A stretch of 7,701 nt of DNA from RGIG4608 sp045631445 (GTDB lineage: Bacteria; Bacillota; Clostridia; Oscillospirales; CAG-272). The position numbers and the translations under genes were made by a program. How positions within the stretch are numbered: the stretch's first letter is position 1; each line of letters opens with the position of its first letter. The notes below the pieces were generated by a model, which was not told the origin of the DNA, made no database searches, and saw only the letters and a program-made list of their open reading frames with translations. The DNA lies in contig JAZQUS010000058.1 in assembly GCA_045631445.1 (NCBI GenBank), forward strand, positions 1-7,701. Direction: 5' to 3'. Shown here piece after piece: positions 4,476-7,701 of the stretch.

Positions 4476-5981
4476 TTAGAATGTAGAAGTGTATAAACCT
4501 TTCCAAAATCCCGGATGAAGGATCAACTTTATGTCGGGATTAAAAGTTGACTTTTCGTTTCTAATTATGGAAAACCATTCTCCCTTGTCGTTCACATTAC
4601 TGATTATTCCAAGATTATATAAATAATTTATTAGATCATCAGCATTCATACCGATTTTGTCTTCAAACTTTTCATACTTTTTCTTAAAATCCGACTTACT
4701 GATACGCTTTGAACCGACTATTCTAAGAAATGAGAACAATGAATTCGTATCAGAAATTTGAGGTGAAATTTCATTTCTAATTTCACTTAAAAACCATAAT
4801 GAATATTCTTTCTCAGCTATATCAAAAGCCTTGTAATTTAGTTTGCCTTCTTTAATGCTTGATTCTTTTATTTTAATCATAAACTGCAAAACATCTCGAG
4901 GTCTATGAAAAGTTCGGTTAACCATATATTCAAATAAATGTGATTCAAGCCTTCCGTTCCTTCTTTTATCTACCGCTTTATAATCAACAACATAAGAAAA
5001 TCCGTCTTTTTCTTTCATTTCCTCTATGGATGCGGAGATTCTTGCATTTATCATCCTGCGCAAATCATTATTTTGCCAACGATGTCCTTCTACTACCCAA
5101 GACAAAACAATCATATTTTGTTCCCAACGAGCACTTTCAGGATCTAATGCATGTATACTATTAAAAATGTCAGATCGTAAATACACAATACATTTAGCGT
5201 TAATAATTTTATTTTGGTGAAATTTTTGATTTATTCCATATACGCTCTTTAATAGACTGATTACCAATTGTAAATAATCATTGATTTGTTTTCCAACTGC
5301 GGTGACTTGATTATAGTTTTCGTCTACGCCATCAATTTGAATGATAAACTTACTATTGTAATTATAAATCTTGAGGTACTCAATGATTAATTTTTCTAAT
5401 ATTGAGTTAATCTGTGTTAAATTACCATCATTAAAATACAATTCTTCCTCTCTTCTGCTTGCTGATGTTCCTGTAACATGAGGAAAAATTAAAGATCCAG
5501 ATTTTTCTTGAACTTTATTAATTGTTCGTCTAAAGCAATCGTCGATGCCTTGACCTAAAATATTGTCTACATAATATTTCAACTCATTATACTGATCATT
5601 ATCAAAATGTTTTTCATCTGCGACTATTGAAGCAGCAAATTGTCCAAGAATCATATTTTTGCAAATGGTTTGGTATTGATAAGGCTGTGCAAACGAGTTA
5701 TCTCTCAATTCCAAAAGGCGCTTAAAAGGAAACTCATTAAATAAAATATTTATGCATATATCACCAGATTTAGATGCCACAGAATTCGTCCAATTATAAA
5801 GTGCGGATTTTCCTGTACCCTTTCGCCCTATAATAAAAAACTTATTATTTGTAAATACATCCGAGAAATAATTTCGATCTATAAAATAAGATTCCAAGTT
5901 AGGGTCATACATACCATCAATATCGCCAAAATTTATCTTTTGGAATAATTCATAACATTCCTGTTGCTTTTTATTATCCAT
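4476..5981 (-). CDS. P-loop ATPase resembling the Sll1717 family
   Basis: 501 residues, no signal peptide or membrane segment. The N-terminal motif INFGDIDG.YDP.LE.YFID is followed by a Walker A at 52-59 (GRKGTGKS). The Walker B is FIIQIDGVDE (212-221), with acidic residues at the end of a hydrophobic strand. IVYLRSDIF at 265-273 looks like the sensor strand, and FHRPRDVLQF at 358-367 like the arginine-bearing helix of STAND/KAP-like ATPases. The C-terminal ~100 residues (ISKSDFKKKYEKF, LINYLYNLGII) suggest a winged-helix fold. I recognise the overall plan as the 'P-loop ATPase, Sll1717 family', whose biochemical role I do not know. No nuclease or other effector domain is visible, and no partner gene is adjacent. 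ATG 5979-5981 has GGAGG four bases upstream. It is divergent from the transposase and inside the direct-repeat module, so horizontal acquisition is likely. Confidence 0.8.
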   Translation of the reverse strand: MDNKKQQECYELFQKINFGDIDGMYDPNLESYFIDRNYFSDVFTNNKFFIIGRKGTGKSALYNWTNSVASKSGDICINILFNEFPFKRLLELRDNSFAQPYQYQTICKNMILGQFAASIVADEKHFDNDQYNELKYYVDNILGQGIDDCFRRTINKVQEKSGSLIFPHVTGTSASRREEELYFNDGNLTQINSILEKLIIEYLKIYNYNSKFIIQIDGVDENYNQVTAVGKQINDYLQLVISLLKSVYGINQKFHQNKIINAKCIVYLRSDIFNSIHALDPESARWEQNMIVLSWVVEGHRWQNNDLRRMINARISASIEEMKEKDGFSYVVDYKAVDKRRNGRLESHLFEYMVNRTFHRPRDVLQFMIKIKESSIKEGKLNYKAFDIAEKEYSLWFLSEIRNEISPQISDTNSLFSFLRIVGSKRISKSDFKKKYEKFEDKIGMNADDLINYLYNLGIISNVNDKGEWFSIIRNEKSTFNPDIKLILHPGFWKGLYTSTF

Positions 5982-6013
5982 AATGCCTCCAGTTCTAAAA
6001 TTTTATTTTTATA

Positions 6014-6022
6014 ATTATACCA
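6014..6022 (-). promoter_or_regulatory. Extended -10 promoter of the ATPase gene
   Basis: On the minus strand TGG-TATAAT (plus 6014-6022) lies about 32 bp upstream of the ATG. A consensus -35 is absent. It shares the 11-base string TGTGGTATAAT with the promoter of the XRE-type gene. Confidence 0.6.
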
Positions 6023-6091
6023 CATTTTCCAACATAAATCTACAATTATTTTGTAAATATGACATCTTATAAAACATTTATTAAAATTCTA

Positions 6092-6100
6092 TGCTATACT
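6092..6100 (+). promoter_or_regulatory. Extended -10 promoter of the transposase gene
   Basis: TGC-TATACT at 6092-6100 lies 33 bp before the ATG, with AAGGAGAAG at 6121-6129 as ribosome site. The -35 region is AT-rich without a clear hexamer. Confidence 0.55.
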
Positions 6101-6133
6101 ATTGCTCCATCACTTTATTTAAGGAGAAGCAAT

Positions 6134-7267
6134 ATGAAAGAACAAGAAAAACTAAAAGCAACTGTATTAAAACTTTATAATGCTGGATCAAAAGTCTCAG
6201 ACATCGTTCTCCAAACAGGTGTACCTCGAAGCACGGTATATTATTGGATCAAAAACGAAATTCCAAAAGAAACGTCACCTTTGAATTCAAGAGACTATCA
6301 TTTTCTAAAGCAAAAGTGTGAGCGACAAGAGAAGATCATAGCAATTTTAAAATCCGCCCCTTGCGCCGCCACCGCACCATTACAAGAAAGGCTCGCAGCA
6401 ATCGAGCAGATGGTGAACGAGGAATACAACGTCAACACTCTGTGCGAAGCGCTTGATGTTGCCAAAGGAACATACTACAATCACACCTTAAGAAACAAAC
6501 GCGGAGAAACAAAAAACGCTCAACGCCGACGCGAATTATTCCCTATTATCGAACAAATATATCACGAAAGTAATCAGACTTACGGCGCCGGTCGAATCAC
6601 CGTCGTTATGCGCGAACGAGGCATTCCGGTAGCAGAAGGAACAGTTGCACGAATTATGCACGAGAATGGTCTATTCAGCATCCGTGGTGGAGCTAAAGCC
6701 TTGTATTATAGAAATAAGGAGCGCAAAGATAATCTTATAAAACAAGATTTCACGGTAAAAGCTCCTAATGAAGTCTGGGTGAGAGACATTACATATTTTT
6801 ATTTTAACAATAAAACATATTATCTCTGTGCTATTATCGACCTATATGCGAGAAAAGTGGTCGCTTGGAGACTATCCGAACGAAATAGCACGCATCTGAC
6901 AAAAGGAACGTTAAAATTGGCAATTATAGATAGAGCTCCTGCGCCGGGACTCATTTTCCATTCAGACAACGGGGCAAATTTCACCTCATATACTTTCACA
7001 ACCTATCTTAAAGAGCACGGCATAAAGCAATCATTTTCACGCGCACATAATCCCTATGACAATTCTGTTTGCGAATCTTTCTTCAAAACGCTAAAACAAG
7101 AATAAATATATCGTAAGGATTATCGATTTGAAAAAGATATGCTGCGTTCCATAACAACATTTATGGAATTCTATAATGATACTCGCCCGCACTCAATGAA
7201 TGGATATCGAATACCGAACAAACACGAAGCTGCTTACTATAAAAGAAAAGCTGTCCAAAAATCTTGA
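6134..7267 (+). pseudogene. IS3-family transposase, single-frame type, broken by one nonsense codon
   Basis: The start ATG at 6134 follows AAGGAGAAG; an in-frame ATG at 6059 lies upstream of the promoter and is not used. Residues 9-42 form a helix-turn-helix (LYNAGSKVSDIVLQTGV PRSTVYYWIKNE). Residues 90-200 are the HTH_21-like linker, and the integrase core follows with the DDE triad: D218 in WVRDITY, D278 in FHSDNG and E314 in NSVCESFFK, a DD(35)E spacing. Codon 324 (7103-7105) is TAA, almost certainly from GAA. The frame then continues for 53 sense codons with family-typical IYRKDYRFEKDML, FYNDTRPHSMNGYRIP and KR tail to TGA at 7265-7267. The 323-residue product keeps all catalytic residues but lacks the last helical segment, so activity is doubtful. 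Unlike most IS3 elements, orfA and orfB are fused in one frame without a slippage site. Confidence 0.85.
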
Positions 7268-7366
7268 ACAGCTTGATTCATATAATCGAAGGCGTTTTAA
7301 TTTACAACACAAATTTGAAGAATTTTTAAAATTCGGCATTAGACAAATCTAATATTAAAATGCCGC

Positions 7367-7391
7367 AAAATCCTTGATATATAAGGATTTT
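7367..7391 (+). terminator. AT-rich hairpin after the transposase
   Basis: AAAATCCTT (7367-7375) pairs exactly with AAGGATTTT (7383-7391) around a 7-base loop, ending in a short T run. It is a weak candidate terminator for the plus-strand transcript. The matching part of the left repeat does not keep it. Confidence 0.4.
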
Positions 7392-7399
7392 AGGTACAA

Positions 7400-7447
7400 A
7401 AAAGACCTTGCATCTAAACCGTAATGGTTCGGATTACAAGGTCTTTT
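7400..7447. terminator. Bidirectional terminator of the rRNA/tRNA-Asn operon, right copy
   Basis: AAAAGACCTTG (7400-7410) pairs fully with CAAGGTCTTTT (7437-7447), and an inner stem closes on the loop GTAAT. On the minus strand it lies directly after tRNA-Asn and runs into T residues, so it should end the rRNA operon. On the plus strand it insulates against the transposase transcript. Confidence 0.85.
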
Positions 7448-7451
7448 CAGA

Positions 7452-7527
7452 TGGCTCCCCCTGTTGGACTTGAACCAACGACCTGCGGATTAACAGTCCG
7501 TCGCTCTACCGACTGAGCTAAGGGGGA
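7452..7527 (-). tRNA. tRNA-Asn (anticodon GTT)
   Basis: 76 nt on the minus strand. The acceptor stem TCCCCCT pairs with AGGGGGA, followed by discriminator G and an encoded CCA (plus 7452-7454). The D arm has AGCTCAGTCGGTAGAGC, the anticodon loop is CTGTTAA with anticodon GTT, and the T arm contains GGTTCAAGTCC. It begins about seven bases after the 5S rRNA 3' end, so it is transcribed as the last gene of the rRNA operon and processed from it. Confidence 0.97.
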
Positions 7528-7534
7528 ATGTTTG

Positions 7535-7651
7535 TGTTGGCATTACCTATTTTCCCGGGCAGTCACCCGCCAAGTATCGTCGGCGCACATGAGCTTAACT
7601 TCTGTGTTCGGGATGGGAACAGGTGGACCCTCATGGCAATCAAAACCAACT
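7535..7651 (-). rRNA. rrf: 5S ribosomal RNA
   Basis: On the minus strand the typical 5S core is present: GAGGGTCCACCTGTTCCCAT, then CCGAACACAGAAGTTAAGC, ACTTGG, and the CCCGGGAAAATAGG region. The ends pair: GTTGG (plus 7646-7650) with CCAAC (plus 7536-7540) forms helix I. Exact ends are uncertain by a few bases. Confidence 0.93.
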
Positions 7652-7701
7652 CGTATGGATGGCTATTACACCATCTTTTATCGTCAAAGCACTGCTGTGC
7701 T
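7652..7701 (-). other. Spacer upstream of 5S rRNA (probably the 23S-5S spacer)
   Basis: The 50 bases upstream of 5S show no 23S 3'-end signature. They contain AGCACAGCAGTGCT (7688-7701), a small inverted repeat. The rest of the operon lies beyond the window edge. Confidence 0.6.

Larger units (their letters stand above)
6049..7309 (+). mobile_element. IS3-family insertion sequence, boundaries tentative
   Basis: The transposase identifies an IS3-family element. Possible termini are TTTTGTAAAT at 6049-6058 and, inverted, TGTTGTAAAT at 7300-7309, which agree at nine of ten positions. Beyond these ten bases the ends do not match, the left end lacks the usual TG, and no target duplication is visible. 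The ends are therefore uncertain, and the element is probably inactive given its nonsense codon. Confidence 0.45.
7327..7448. repeat. Right copy of the ~122-bp direct repeat, next to tRNA-Asn
   Basis: It matches 4276-4398 in order and orientation: a conserved first 26 bases, a drifted middle and a conserved terminator hairpin at the end. It also contains CGGCATT...AATGCCG (7334-7340 with 7359-7365) as a local hairpin. It ends four bases from the tRNA-Asn 3' end, so this copy is probably the native rRNA-operon terminator region. Confidence 0.8.

Noticed and set aside
4940..5220. Plus-strand open frames within the ATPase gene
   Set aside because: They are antisense to well-conserved ATPase sequence and lack ribosome sites.
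6134..7267. Programmed frameshift between orfA and orfB, as in most IS3 elements
   Set aside because: The HTH and the DDE core are in one uninterrupted frame; the only break is a nonsense codon, not a slippery site.
4476..7309. ATPase as a passenger inside a larger IS with matching ends
   Set aside because: I looked for an inverted copy of the right end (TGTTGTAAATTAAAAC) to the left of the ATPase and found none; the best partner is at 6049, between the two genes.
7652..7701. 3' end of 23S rRNA at the window edge
   Set aside because: No recognisable 23S terminal sequence; it is more likely only the spacer.

Overview
The window looks like low-GC Clostridia (Bacillota, Oscillospiraceae/Lachnospiraceae-like). 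The AT-rich genes have strong GGAGG-type ribosome sites, TATAAT-type promoters are common, the 5S and tRNA-Asn genes are of Firmicute type, and the protein families fit gut or rumen Clostridia. Genus cannot be fixed from sequence alone.

Layout. The right end (7452-7701) is the tail of an rRNA operon on the minus strand: the spacer before 5S, 5S rRNA, then tRNA-Asn. Everything to its left is accessory DNA. From the right there is a bidirectional terminator, then an IS3-family transposase gene (plus) broken by one nonsense codon. Divergent from it is a 501-residue P-loop ATPase that resembles the Sll1717 family. This ~3 kb ATPase/transposase block lies between two diverged ~122-bp direct repeats, each ending in the same long terminator hairpin, so the module sits between two copies of what looks like the rRNA-operon terminator.

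Next comes a membrane-anchored XRE-type regulator (minus) whose promoter is preceded by three TGTTACT repeats spaced by whole helical turns. Then a 655-bp stretch without genes (2706-3360) holds three terminator-like hairpins and two unusual ladders. In each ladder, short linkers on the left are complementary to linkers on the right, with a small hairpin at each junction.

The left 2.7 kb is a toxin-type cassette. An orphan EndoU-family RNase toxin and a small downstream protein (inferred immunity protein) form a minus-strand operon. It is followed by a decayed second copy of the same pair: a C-terminal EndoU stub and an immunity paralogue with a lost start and an in-frame stop. Divergent from the intact toxin is an RHH-WYL-like regulator with an apparently leaderless mRNA, translationally coupled (ATGA overlap) to a 49-residue very basic protein. 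I infer that this regulator pair may control the divergent toxin operon; the sequence does not prove it.

The strongest candidates for something undescribed are the regulator plus microprotein facing the EndoU pair, and the two hairpin ladders.
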